The notes: generated by a model not told the origin, from the letters alone. A stretch of 64,000 nucleotides of DNA from Cryptomeria japonica (GCF_030272615.1 NC_081410.1:192345619-192409618); one strand, 5' to 3'. Positions 1 to 11,701 are shown, counted from the stretch's first letter. Program-made: numbers and translations.

Positions 1-8
1 CAATAAGT

Positions 9-47
9 CCTATTATCACATATTAAGTCCTATTATGTGATAATAGG
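9..47. repeat. Inverted repeat with two alternative hairpins
   Basis: CCTATTATCACATA at 9-22 is the exact reverse complement of 34-47, with an 11-base loop. A second, tighter hairpin (CCTATTAT, GTG, ATAATAGG) uses 29-36 and 40-47. Both share the same right arm. It lies just upstream of the first readable LINE codons. Function unknown. Confidence 0.8.
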
Positions 48-49
48 GT

Positions 50-2985
50 CCACCTGTTGGCAACAACAATGTAGGAAAACTCTTACCTGATCAGAACTCT
101 TACTTGATTTCTCTCCCTTCCAATGATGAGATTTTGAAAGTTTTCAACTCCTTTGAAGGCAACAAGATACCAGGCCCGGATGGTTTTCCCATGTTCTTTT
201 TTCAAATGTATTGGCATATTGTTGGAGATGATGCTTCCAGAGCTATGAAAGAGTTCTTTGGTGCTAGAAGAATTTTGAAAGAGATAAACGACACTTTTAT
301 TGCTCTTATCCCCAAAAAGATGGGAGCCAATTCCATGGATCTTTTCAGACCTATAAGCCTTTGCAACTCTCTATACAAGATTATCTCTAAGGTTCTAACC
401 TCTAGAATCCTAAAGTTGCTTCCTTCTATCATTTCTCCTTAGCAAAGTGGTTTTGTCCCTGGAAGACAAATCTTGGATTCGATAATTTCGGTCCATGAAA
501 ACATTCATTCTTTGTCTAATGCTAAAAAACAAGGCTTTCTACTGAATCTTGACCTATCCAAAGCCTACGATAGAGTGGATTGGGATTTAATGATGAAAGT
601 TCTCTCAGCTTTTGGTTTTTGTTCTAGAAGTATTAGTCTTATTAGGCAATTAGTTTCTTCAACTTATTTTTCTATATTAATTAATGGGTCTCCTTCCCCT
701 TTCTTGAAGTCCTCAAGGGGACTTAGATAGAGAGATCCTCTATCTCTGATTATTTTTATTATTATGGCGGAATGTCTAGGGAGATGCATTGGAAAGTTGG
801 TCGAGAAGGGGGAGTTTTGTGGATTGAAACCATCTTCAGCGGATCAAGTTTGCTCCCATCAGTAGTTTGTGGACGATTCTATAATTATGGGGAAGGCTTT
901 AGTGCAGGACTCTAGGATTTTAAAGAAAACATTGGATAGTTATGGATCAGCTACTGGGCAACTTATTAATTGGTTTAAAATTTTTGTTTATTTCATCAAT
1001 ACTCCGAAGAGAAGAAATATTAAAAAGCAATATTTTGGGGTGTCAATTGGGGAGTCTTCCTGCTTCCTATTTGGGGCTCCCCTTATGCCAAGATCCTCCT
1101 GATACTTTCTGGGGAGATTTGGTGGATAAATTACACAAGAAGTTAGCTGGTTGGAAGGGCTCTCTTCTTAGCCAAGCTAGTAAGGTTCAGCTGTTGAAAT
1201 CAACTCTTCAAAGTATACCTCTTTATGGCATCAGCCTTTTCAGAATTCCTACCAAGTATGCAGAGGCTAATAAAAAGATCCAAAGAACTTTTTTGTGGAC
1301 AGGGGTTAAGGAGAAGAAGAGAATGAATCTGATTGCATGGAACAAGGTCTGTAAGCCAATAAGAAAGGGAGGTCTGGGTCTAAGAAGAATAAGAGACATG
1401 AATGAATACCTTATGGCCAAGCAGATTTGGAGAGGGTATAATAACCAGGGAGAATGGAAACTAATATGGGACGAGTATAAAAGGCAATATCCTACACTTC
1501 TAAGCTTCCTCAATGTGGAAGATATCCCAATTGGTTCCAATATCTGGAAAAATGTATCTAGAACAAGAGATCTTATTGCCAAACGTGTGAAATAGAAGAT
1601 GGGGAAAGGGAACCTTATCAAATTCTGGGAAGACTCCTGATTGCTCGAGTACCCTTTGAGTGAAAGTCCCGAGTAGAGTAGATTTTAGAACCAGTGCAAG
1701 GAAAGATATGGATCTATGGTGGGTGACTACTAGCAAGATGGATAGTGGAAGGATTTATCTCAAGTTGATCATTCATTGGGAAGTCTGAACAAAATAATGA
1801 ATTCCATGGTGGTGCTGGAAGATGAAGATCAATTAATCTGGAAACTCACAACAAATGGTAAATTTACTGTGGCATCTCTTTATTATCAACATTTTTCTAA
1901 AATGGAGAGTCCTTGTTGGGCTAAGGCTTGGGTGAAAGGCCTAACCCCTAAAATTAATATTTTCTTCTGGACATCCCTTCAAGATAAAATTATAACTATT
2001 GATAACCTCAGAAAAAGAGGTATGTGTATGCCTAGTGTTTGTTTTCTTTGTATGTAGAATGAGGAGACCATCAACCACCTAATCTTTCATTGTCCCTTCT
2101 CTATTGTTGTTTGGGGAAGATGTCTGGATCACTTCAATATCAATTGGAGTTTCATGGAATCAGTTCAAGAGGTTTTTAATTCTTGGCAGCACCCATCAAG
2201 GAATAAGTCCACTATTTTGTTGTGGAAATTGTCTTTACCCCATATGTGTTGGGTTATATGGAAAGAGAGAAACGAAAGAGTATTCAAAGATAAGGTGTCT
2301 AAGGCTCAAATAATGTTTGAGAAAATAAAAAGAAATATATTGGAAAATATGAATATCATAGGTGGTATTGCTAATCCTCAAGATAAGGAGGATCAAATTA
2401 TCTTCAGGAAGTGGAGATTAAAAGGCCGCGAACACTTTCAGACCAATCCTAGAGAAGGTGTGATATGGGAATGTCCTCCCAATGGTTGGATGAAAATTAA
2501 CTTTGATGGAGCTTCAAAGGGTAATCCTAGTATTGTGGGATGTGGTGTGGTCCTAAGGGACGAATGGGCAAAATGCAAAATTATAAAATGCATACCTATA
2601 GGAAATCAGACAAATCATGTTGCTGAGGCTATGGCAACATATCACGCGATGGTCCTAGCAAAGGAAGCCAACTGCACCAGAGTTTGGTGTGAAGGAGACT
2701 CATTGAATATAATCAAATGTTTGAATAAGAAGTTCCTGCCATCTTGGTCAATAAACAATGCTATTAAAGTAGCAAAGAAAATAAGTGAGACATTTGAAAT
2801 GTGTGTTTTCACATGTGTATAGGGAAGTAAATTAGTGTGCTAACTGGGCCACCAACTTGGCCTATCAAATGGAGGAAATCATTACTATTAATTGTGAGAG
2901 CGATCTTGCATGTGAAGAGAAATCCTTTCTCAATCTAGACCATATCTAGACGAGGGAACGTGGCACTATCAAGCATAATTTCTAA
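50..2985 (+). pseudogene. LINE ORF2 remnant: reverse transcriptase, zf-RVT and RNase H
   Basis: This is the 3' two thirds of a plant L1-type non-LTR retrotransposon ORF2; the endonuclease would lie left of the window or is lost. Reading onward: the RT motif PGPDGF near 172-189, QSGFVPGRQ after a TAG at about 440, LDLSKAYDRVDW near 550, a broken GLRxxDPLSL with TAG at 728, and the catalytic FVDD at 866-877. The thumb and connection follow from 942 to 1595 after a frameshift. A zf-RVT zinc-binding segment lies around 1900-2130. An RNase H domain at about 2490-2900 shows FDGA, AEA and GDS acidic residues and a shifted HVYRE tail. In its family ORF2 copies its own RNA into a nicked target. Several stops and shifts make this copy inactive. 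Adjacent ORF fragments on the minus strand are shadows. Confidence 0.88.
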
Positions 2986-3159
2986 ATGCCTCTTCCACTT
3001 ATTTCGAAGTAGGTTTACTATGGAGGTGATGTGCATTTATTTAAGTGTCTTTTCATAATTTCTTGGCACGGACTCAGGACTGTTTTTCAGGGCAACCATA
3101 GAAACTAGAGAAGAATAATTAGAGATGAGAGAAGGAAATTCAGGGATCGCGAAGGAAAA

Positions 3160-4791
3160 ATGGGAGGGAATAAAAAAAGGTTCGAACCTACCTCTTGCTC
3201 GGAATGGAGGAAGAACAGGGAAGTTTGGGAAATTATTCAGGAGGGGGGTCTAATTGTGTTTATGGAGAGGCTTAGTGGGAAAGATCCTACAGTCACTAAA
3301 CACTTTATCAAGAATTAGAAGAATGGCAAGATTTTGGTGGGGTCCCAGATGATGACTGTGGATGAGGAGATTATTGCTGAAGCCACGGGGATGATGATAG
3401 AGGGTATGAAATTTTATAGAGATCATAGCATCTCTGATAAGGCAGTGGACAAATTTCCTATCATGGATGGTGAGAAGAAGAAAATGGTGAAGGCCGACAA
3501 TTCCTATCATTCCCCAAAATGAATATGCAGGCCATGGAGGTTTTTTTTATTTGCTACAATTAATTATATAACTTTGGATGGTAGGTTTACGAGAGCTTAC
3601 AGACACCACTTTGTTTTACTCAACCATTTTCTCCATGGGGAAAAGGTGAGCCTGCCATATTATCTTTCATGTTCCATGGACCATACTATAAAAGAGATAC
3701 AGAAAGATCCCAAGGGCGACCATGCCCTTCACTAGGGTCTTATGGCTCTTGTATATAATGTGCTTAAAGGGAAATGCATTGAAAAACCTATTAAAGGTAA
3801 ATATGCAAGAGATGAGGACACGAAGAGTGAGGTTAGTGGTTTTAACTTTGATCCGGAGACTGAAGGTGACTCGGAGGATCCTAGTAAAAAGGAGAGGAAC
3901 AAGGCTAAGAGGAAAAGGATAGTGGTGGATTCAGATATTTTGGAGTCTGAGGCCAAGTCCTTCGAAAGTGAATTCATCAAAAATAAGAAAGGGAAAGGCA
4001 CCGAAAAGCAAACTCAGAGGAAGAAGAACATCAGCAAGGGAGGTAATAAATATATTAGTCAAATTTTGATTGATTCTGATGAGGAGGTAGAGGAGAATAA
4101 AAATGATGATGGGCAAGATAAGGAGGGGGATGAGATTCTGGTTATGGGCAACATTGAAGATTTGAATACTCAAGGTCTGTAGAAAGAGGATCAAGAGGAC
4201 AAAAGGGGTAAGTTTAGTGATTGTGTTTGAGAAAATGAGAGTATTAAGGGTTTCTATGATACCGTCAGTACAATGGTGAAAGACACAAGCATCTTGAAGA
4301 AAGATATGAATGTTGTCAAAAGAGCCATGATAGGCGATAAACACCTATTTGAAAATGTCAAAGAATTGGCGGTTGCAATTAATAATGCTAAAGCCATTGA
4401 AAACATGGTGAGTAAAATTATTGCAACTGAGAAAAAGGTTAAGGAGATGGAAGAAAATAAGGAGGTGAAAGGGATGGAAATTTATATGGACAATCTAGGT
4501 AGCAAAATTGATAGGATGGAACTCACACTAAAGAAGATAGCATAATAGAATTTCCAAATTCTCAAAGCATCAGTGGACAACATGAAAATTTTGATTAACA
4601 AATTTGATAATATCAAAGAAAAAGAAGACAACAAGGATCAGCTGGACAAAAAAGGTCACGAGAAGAGGACTAGAGCCAATACCAGGAACAAGGACAACAT
4701 CAAAGGTCAAGAGCTGGATGAGTTAAAGACCTCTATGGACAAAATGAAGCAGATGGTTGTCCATGATGAAGATATCATGAAAAATATCTAG
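3160..4791 (+). pseudogene. Unrecognised repeat-associated ORF with coiled-coil C-terminus
   Basis: From the ATG at 3160 a single frame runs to 4791 (543 codons) without a frameshift, interrupted by stops at 3316, 3520, 3733, 4180, 4228, 4543 and 4546. I do not recognise the family with certainty. The N-terminal 200 residues look globular (motifs such as EGGLIVFMERLSGKDP and FTRAYRHHFVLLNHF). Residues about 205-340 form a charged, low-complexity linker rich in Asp, Glu and Lys. Residues about 370-543 are Lys- and Glu-rich with spaced Met, Leu and Ile, consistent with coiled coil. It follows the LINE RNase H and precedes a LINE-like 3' end, so it may be an ORF1-like protein of a related LINE or captured cargo. 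No zinc knuckle is visible. The layout resembles the larger ORF at 13151-16407, but I see no clear sequence match. Confidence 0.6.
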
Positions 4792-5017
4792 CTTTCTCGA
4801 TCGTGGTCTCGGTCTCTGTCTTTTTGCTATCGTTTTGCTTTCCTTTCATTGTCCTTTTCTGGCTCTTTATGTAATGCGCGTTGAGATAGCTTTTTGTTCA
4901 GATGGGATCAATTTTTGTTTTTGAAGTGATCATGCATGGTTGTTTCTCACTCTTGATCTCTTGCTATGTAAAAGGTTCGAGTCCTTTCAAAAACCTATTT
5001 TTACTTAATCAAAACAA
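4792..5017 (+). other. LINE-like 3' untranslated end
   Basis: T-rich non-coding sequence ending in a stretch with ACTTAATCAAAA just before the LTR-like start at 5018. It probably marks the 3' terminus of the LINE or of the element holding the preceding ORF. The GGTTCGAGTCC at about 4974-4984 resembles a tRNA B box, but no tRNA fold accompanies it. Confidence 0.45.
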
Positions 5018-5511
5018 TGCAGGAAAACTGAGAGGGGGGGTTGAATCAATTTTCATCAAACTTAAACAAATTAACCTCAACTCAAGATCTGATCAAGAAT
5101 AGTAGTAACAAAGATAAACACAACATCAACAACACACATAACACACAACTTTTTGATGTGGAAAACTTGGTTAAGGAAAAAACCACGATGGGAACCTGCC
5201 CACAATAAGAGAATACTCTACAGTAGTATGTGTAAATATTACATTGGGGAGTGCACATTTATTCAGGCACACTGCCTAGAGCTCACTACTCAAATACAAG
5301 AGAGGGATACAACCCATGGAAGGCTCACTCCATTACAAAGATCAGACACCAATCTAGATTACATGAACTGAAAGAATAGCATCTCCAAATGTCTAATAAT
5401 AGTTCCTATTAAACACACTATCTACTCTACAATACTCTTCTCTTCTCTTCTTCACACTTCCAAAATATCAATTCGCTTGTTCACACATACAAAACTCTCA
5501 AAGAACACAAG
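5018..5511 (-). repeat. Copia LTR fragment (left part), probably 3' LTR of element C
   Basis: Starts TGCAGGAAAACTGAGAGGGG, which in reverse complement is the typical end of a Copia LTR (a C-rich run, CTCTCAG, then CA). It is cut at 5511 by Copia A and appears to resume at 20374. The assignment to C rests on orientation and nesting order, because the second LTR of C is outside the window. Confidence 0.5.
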
Positions 5512-6923
5512 TGTTGGCATTTTGGCATTAAGTTGTCATTGATGTCAACCAGTTTGGTAAGGTCACCGGTAAGAAAGAAGGAGCGACTAGTATGATGGCA
5601 ATTCACATGAGAGTGAGTAGACAAAATGAAGTAAGGCATGAACTGAGATGAAGGTTGCATATGTGTTGACATGGCGAGTCATAACTAGTAGAGCAATAAA
5701 CCGGTCTAGAGGTTGGCTACCTATTTTTTATGAAGAGGCATAATGTTAAAGTTATCACAAACCACCAAAGGTGAAGATGTATTATTGGTGTAGTGTGTAA
5801 TGCCAGTTACCAGAAGGAGTAGGTCTCACCAGTAATGGGATGTACCAGTATAAGTTTTCTGAATATTCAAGTATGAACTGACTATGTGTTGGTGAGCTAA
5901 GTGATTGACCATTGTGATACCATGTGGAGCTGAGGTGGCAAACATGCCAAGGTTGGTGAAGCCTCCATCGACATGGTTGTTGAAACAGCTAGTCAACATT
6001 AATGAAACAACCCAAAATCATGAGATTGTAATTGACTGATGCGGCTCAAGGAAGAAAGAATGACAGAGGAAGATCAAGGAATAGTTGGCGCATGGATCAA
6101 TGCAAAAGAAATCCTATTCAAGAAGACCTTGAAAAGGAAACAACAGAGCATTTTATGAGTTGATGTATTTCAAGGTAGGAAATCTTTTATGTGATTGCTA
6201 TCTCTAGCAAGTATGCATTGGATAATGGAAAATGTGTACAGATGCATCCCTGGAGTACAGGTGATCGATCCCTGGAGTAATTGGGTACCGGTATAACTGT
6301 AGTCCAATAGTTAAGCAAACTGGTGAGGTGTTGCAGAGAAAGACAACATCCAAGTGTGACACAGCGTGTTGTCAGACTGTGAAAAAGAGAGATAATAGAG
6401 TCCAAGAATCAAAGAGAGTAATCTCACAACTAGTAGTGTGAGACTCAGTGGAGGAGAAAAGGTAGTCAACCGGTAGTAAGATATTTGATCAAGAGTTGCA
6501 AAATTCATTTGCAACAAGAAGCCTTAACTGTACCTAAATTGTATTTCAATATACATCGCCAAGTTGGAGCTTCATTTAGGGGTTGGTTCTCCTTGGGTTG
6601 GTTCCCTAAAATAGAAGGGGTTGGTGCTCCTTGGGCTGGTACCCTAAATCTTTGTAATCCAGTGTTTTACTTGTAAGGCTGGATTGGAGCAGTAGACTCT
6701 AGTAGCTTTTCTCACCGAGGTTTTTCCCATATTGGGTTTTCCTCGTACATCTGGTGTGTTGGGTTGTATTTGTGTGATTGATCTCTTTTCTTTTCCTTTC
6801 TGCTTCACCAGCTTGATTGTTTAGTGCTTAAGTTAATAACTGGTATTCTGAAGTTGCTTTGAAAGGTCAAAAAGTTTAGGAACCACTGATTCACCCCCTC
6901 TCAGTGGTACTCTGTGTTCAATA
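5512..6923 (+). repeat. Copia A 5' LTR (1,412 bp, internally deleted)
   Basis: Begins TGTTGGCATTTTGG and ends ...GTTCAATA directly before the primer site; the expected terminal CA is TA here. Compared with the 3' LTR it lacks a block of about 250 bp (19529-19785 in the 3' copy) that includes a TATA-like motif. It therefore probably lacks the ancestral promoter. ACCGGT motifs recur along it. Confidence 0.85.
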
Positions 6924-6925
6924 GT

Positions 6926-6936
6926 TGGTATAAGAG
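6926..6936 (+). promoter_or_regulatory. Copia A primer binding site
   Basis: TGGTATAAGAG, two bases after the LTR end, matches the common TGGTATCAGAG initiator-Met tRNA complement with one mismatch. It is where minus-strand DNA synthesis would have been primed. Confidence 0.8.
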
Positions 6937-6989
6937 AATAGGTTCCTAGTTATCTTTAAACCTTGGGTAGATTCTGGACTTTGAACACA

Positions 6990-9165
6990 ATGGCAAGAAA
7001 TAAGTTTACCTCCTCAAAACCCCATGTTTGATGGATCCAACTATGCCTTCTGGAGCAGAAGAATGGAGACCTATATTTCCTCCCTGGGTTTTGATGTGTC
7101 GATGTCTATCAAGAATAGGTATGTTGTTCCTAGTTTTCCTCCCACTGATCTGGATGCCAAAAAGGAGTATGAGAAAAATACAAAGGCCAAACATGCTATC
7201 TTGAGCAAGTTGTCTGATAATGAGTTTGTCAAAGTCATGCACTGTGTTTCAGCAAAGGAGACTTGGGATAAATTGTAGAGGTTGTTTGAAGGAGATTAAA
7301 AGGTCAAAGAGGCCAAGATGCAAGCACTAAGGGGTCAAACCCAAATCATCAAGATGAAAGATGATGAAAAGATTGTAGACTATCTTCATAGATTTGATGA
7401 AACTGTGAACACCATCAGAGGACTTGGAAAAAATATTGCAGATGAGATTATTGTCAAGAAGGTACTTAGATCTCTCACACCCAAGTATGATACTAAGGTG
7501 TCTTCCATAGAAGAAGCCAAGGATCTAAAGACTTGTACAATGGATGAGTTATTTGGCTCACTAACAACATATGAGATGAGAATAACTGGTGATACTTCCT
7601 TAAGGAAAGAAGTAGCATTCAATATCACCAAAAACGGAAAAGAAGCAACTACTCATAAAGAATCTAGTGACGACTCTGATTTAGAAGTAGAAAAATTTGT
7701 TAGGAAGTTCAAAAGAGGATCCGACCAGTATAAAGGAAAGCTACCACTTAAATGTTTCAACTGTGGTAAGGTCGGACACTTTGCTACAAATTGTCCCCAC
7801 AAAGAAACCGATGGAGATGAGTCAAGAGAGTTCAAAAAATTTGCTGGCAAAGATAGAGAAAGAAACATCTACCGAAAAGGAAGGAGAGGCTACCAGAATC
7901 AAAACAGTCTATATACTATTGAGGATGATACAACAGATGAAGAAAATGCATCAAAAGATGATTACCATGAGAAAGACAGAAAAGTCAATCTCTTCATGGC
8001 ACTTGATGAACCAGTTGATGAAGATGAGGAAGAGGAGGATATTGAAGCTGAAGTGGATTTGAAAGGTGAACTTATGAGCACTCTTGAGGAATTGAGTAAA
8101 ACAAGAAGAGAACTCAAAAGGGTCAAGCTTGTTGTAGTAGATAAACAAGATCTCTTGAAGCAATCCCTAGATGAGTCCAGTCAAGTTATATCTGACTTGA
8201 AATTATAGCTAGAATAAACTAAGAGGATATGTGAAGCTACATCCTTTGATCTGAAAAAGAAGGAAAATGAGAATCAAGAGTTGGAAGCAGAAATAGTAAA
8301 GCTCAGAAAGGAGCTTGAAGAAAGTAAGGAAGACATAAAAGTAAGGAGCAAATGGGAAGGCAACACTGAGGCCTTAGACAAGATGTTGAGAAAATAGAAG
8401 CAATCCAAAGACACTGGTGGCTTAGGCTTTGAAGAAGGTCAAAGTTAAACCCACAAAGATAAATCTAGAAAAGAAATAAAGTTCACCTCTTCAATTGAAG
8501 TTAAAGAAAAGAAGACATTCATTGTAGGCAAGGATATCGATAAAAGACATATGCAGATGTTGTTGGAAATCACCACTCAAACTGGTATACAACAATGAAC
8601 TGGAGGCCACACTCCTTGTACCAACATGCAAACCCAAGGAGAAATACAAGAGTTGACTATGAAGGATTCACCAGATTCAACAACATGAAGGGAAGACCCC
8701 CGATGAGGCAGTCCCATTCAGGACCAACACAACCTAACTGGTATGTTTCAAACTTTTATGGTTACTATTACCGGTGTAACAAATTTGGGCATAGAATAGC
8801 TGACTGTAGATTAATCAATAATCCCTCTATGAGTTATGAAAGTAGAAATCCATTTAATGCACTCTGGGATATGAATGTTGTCTGTTATTAGTGCAATGGA
8901 TATGGTCATAAGAGTTTTGAATGTAGGAAGAATAAACTGGTACCCTACAATAATTTTAAGGATGTTCCTTTAAATGAAGATGTAAAATGCTATAACTGTC
9001 AAGAGTTTGGACACATAGAAAGGTTGTGTAAAAGTCGAAAGATCAAGCAGAAGAAGACAAATAGTGATCAAGAACCGCTAACTAAACCTAAGCACAATAT
9101 AGCAGCTAACAAGAAGAAGGAAACCAAACTAGTATGTGTTGAGAAAGAAAAGGAAAAGGTAGAAT
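6990..9165 (+). pseudogene. Copia A gag with coiled coil and four zinc knuckles
   Basis: Gag is the structural and RNA-packaging protein of the particle. The first ATG (6990) is out of frame with MFDGSNYAFWSRRMETY at 7024, so a small indel separates them. The UBN2-type capsid region runs to about 7640, with stops at 7276-7278 and 7297-7299. A CCHC knuckle CFNCGKVGHFATNC lies at about 7753-7794. A long Glu/Lys-rich coiled-coil stretch follows (about 8040-8400). Three further CCHC-like knuckles lie at about 8765-8810 (YRCNKFGHRIADC), 8881-8925 (CNGYGHKSFEC, after a stop) and 8990-9035 (CYNCQEFGHIERLC). The last three are in a different frame from the first. A second knuckle cluster after a coiled coil is unusual among the elements here. 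Confidence 0.8.
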
Positions 9166-9690
9166 AAAGTCTCATAGTGTAGACTGCCTTACATGTTGAA
9201 AGGAATAATCTATGGGTTGTAGATAGTGGTTTCTCCAACCACATGATTGGTGACAAAAAGACATTCATCAAACTTGAAGACTGGAATAGTGGTTTAGTAA
9301 GGTTTGGAGACAACTTAGCCATCAAAATAAAGGGATAAGGCACTCTAAGTATTGATGGAAAATTGAAGGCACGTGATGTATATTATGTGGAAGGCCTAAA
9401 GAACAATCTACTGAGTGTGAGTCAGATGTGTGACAAAGGTTACAAATTCACCTTTGACTCAACTGGTTTCCAGATAAAGAAAGATAGTACAGGTCAAGTT
9501 GTGGCAGAAGGAAAGAGAACGAATGGCAATGTTTATAATCTGAAGGAATGCTATGAGTCCCAATGCATGTTAGGATAGGTTGATGAAAGGTGGTTGTGTC
9601 ACCAAAGATTAGGCCACATAAAATTTGATAACCTAGTTGTAGTAAGTAGAAAGGGGTGTGTGTGGAATATTCCACCCATCATCAAATCGG
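9166..9690 (+). pseudogene. Copia A protease and GAG-pre-integrase region
   Basis: The aspartic protease that cuts the polyprotein is recognised by WVVDSGFSNHM, with the catalytic DSG intact at 9222-9230, then GGLVRFG-like and YYVEGLKNNLLSVSQM. The GAG-pre-integrase zinc segment follows, with CHQRLGH near 9597 and CDECVKGRQ near 9700. In-frame stops occur in IKG*GTL near 9338 and at 9576. It joins directly to the integrase core. Confidence 0.82.
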
Positions 9691-10300
9691 TAAGCACATT
9701 TTGTGATGAATGTGTGAAAGGTAGGCAAAATAAGGTGAGCTTCAGGACAAAAGAGCACAACACCTCAAGACCACTTGAAATTGTCCATACAGATCTGTGT
9801 GGTCCAACTAGGATAAGAGCTCTTGCAAGTGAAAGATACTTTATGCTCTTTATTGATGACTACTCAAGAATGACATGGGTCACGTTCCTGCAAGATAAGT
9901 CACAAGCATTTGAAATATTCAAGATCTTAAGGAAGATGGTGGAGAAAGAAAGTGGGTGCAGGTTAAAATGACTAAGATCAGACTGGGGTGGAGAGTTTAC
10001 ATCAAATGAATTTGAAGATCATTGTGAAAAACATGGAATTACAAGGCAATACTCAGCTCCTAGGTCACCACAACGAATTGGTGTGGTAGAAAGGAAGAAC
10101 AGGATAGTTAAGGAGATGACCAGAACCATGTTAAATGAGGCTAGTTTGCTGGACACATATTGGAAGGAAGTTGTTCATACTGCTACATATACTTTGTACT
10201 AGGTTCAATTAAGAAAAAACAACAGAATGACACCTTATGAGCTTTGGTATTACTAGAAGCCATCAGTCAAATACTTCAAAATATTTGGAAGCAAGTGCTT
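9691..10300 (+). pseudogene. Copia A integrase core
   Basis: Integrase inserts the cDNA into the genome. The three catalytic acidic positions are visible in HTDLCGP (about 9785), RSDWGGEF (9976-9999) and VVERKNR (about 10084). A TGA at 9969-9971 separates the first from the second. Stops at about 10201 and 10253 follow in the C-terminal region near YELWYY. The family motif GIFLGYSSNNKAYKCYN follows just downstream. Confidence 0.82.
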
Positions 10301-10874
10301 TATCAAGAAAGATATGGATGGTATAGGAAGTTTTGACTGCAGGAGTGATGAAGGAATATTCCTTGGTTACTCATCTAACAACAAGGCCTACAAATGTTAC
10401 AACAAAAGACTAAGAAGAGTCATTGAGAGTGTGCATGTAAAAGTTGATGAGGATATGCACAAAAGACATCAATCACAGGTTAACCGGTATGATGATTCCG
10501 GTGATGAAGGTGATGAAGCTCAGTCAAACAATGAACTAGAAGAAGCATCCAAGAAGGCTCCCAACCGGTATGTATAGTTGCATCACCCGGAAGAGAAAAT
10601 TCTAGGAAATATGAGTGACGGTGTGCAAACTAGAAGAAGACTTGCCTGGAATGATGAACAAGTCAAATTTTGTCTCATGACTAAAGTAGAACCTAAAACA
10701 TTCAATGAGGCCAAAAAAAGACAAGAATGGATGGATGCCATGGAAGAGGAACAACAACAAATTGAGAAGAACAAGACTTGGGAATTAGTCCCTAGACCGA
10801 AAGACAAGAACATCATTGGCACAAAATGGGTCTATCGGAATAAGATGAATGAATAAGGTAAGATTATTAGGCAT
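10301..10874 (+). pseudogene. Copia A integrase C-terminus, linker and 5' part of reverse transcriptase
   Basis: Continues from KYFKIFGSKCF through the GIFLGYSS box and an acidic linker to the RT start (NKTWELVPRPKDKNIIGTKW near 10767-10830). A TAA at 10855-10857 falls just before the break. Coding similarity ends at GKIIRH (10859-10874), where the 10875-17290 insertion begins. The frame resumes at 17291 with the same RH codons duplicated. Confidence 0.8.
10868..10874. repeat. 7-bp direct repeat, left flank of the nested insertion
   Basis: TAGGCAT here recurs at 17291-17297, exactly where Copia A coding sequence breaks and resumes. It is most simply a target-site duplication. Extended to nine bases it has one mismatch. 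Confidence 0.75.
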
Positions 10875-11474
10875 TGTTGCCCCCACATTTGACATATATT
10901 TTTCAAAGTAGTCTCAGTATCAAGAAAAGGTCTAATGGATGTTATGCAAAAGTAATGAGCATGTTGTCCAAGGTCATTACTAGTCAAAATACAAAAAATG
11001 GAAGAATTTTGAAAATTATCACAAATTGAGGAAAATCAGTTGATAGTCAGGATCTAAGCGTCATTTTATATCACATGGCCAACTTTCACTTGAACCTAGT
11101 TCATACTTTGTCATATTTTAAACTTTCAATTTTTGGTGTCTGTTGCTCCAAAATGATTGAAATATCTCATCCTAGGCTTCTTCATGAGGTGTAAGTAATT
11201 GTGTGGACCTATTTCCCTACCGTTGACACATTTTTCAAATTTCAGGACCTAACTCCCCACCATTTGAAAGTTATGTCATTTTCTCCAGCCAAAACAATAA
11301 ATTTAAAATATTTAAATTATTTCTCAAATAATAATTCAATATTTTAAATAATTTCAATATGTCTGGTCATTTGCGATAAAAGTTTGTCTAAAAAAACATT
11401 GGTTGCATTCTTCCTTGATTCCTCTCTGTGATCAATGATTTCCAAGGTCTAAAGGATAGTTCATTGAAGTAAAA
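10875..11474. other. Non-coding start of the insertion
   Basis: AT-rich sequence without a supported ORF. I see no tandem structure before 11475. Confidence 0.5.
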
Positions 11475-11701
11475 GGTTAGAAATGCTCACTTTTTGAGCA
11501 TTCTTAACCTCATTTCTTAACCTTTTGCCAAGAAGGTTAGAAATGCTCACTTTTTGAGCATTTCTAACCCATATTTCTAACCTTTCACAAAAAAGGTTAG
11601 GAATGCTAAAAAATTGAGCATTTCTAACCTCATTTCTTAACCTTGTGGGCCCCACCTTGTCAAGAAGGTTAGAAATGCTTAGTTTTTGAGCATTCTTAGC
11701 C
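11475..11701. repeat. Tandem array of four 35-base hairpins, 60-bp period
   Basis: Four units start at 11475, 11535, 11595 and 11667. Each has arms like GGTTAGAAATGCTCA and TGAGCATTTCTAACC around a 5-base loop. The first three are spaced exactly 60 bp and the fourth 72 bp. Spacer sequences are also related (CATTTCTTAACC). Arms carry a few compensated or single changes. A TATA-like TTTATAAAA lies just downstream at 11712-11720. Confidence 0.9.

Noticed and set aside
66-83. Similarity between CAATGTAGGAAAACT here and CAATGCAGGAAAACT at 5015
   Set aside because: Too short to support a shared element end; the left copy lies within LINE coding sequence.
4970-4990. tRNA gene or SINE from a B-box-like GGTTCGAGTCC
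   Set aside because: No A box or cloverleaf arms are visible; it lies in a LINE-like 3' end.
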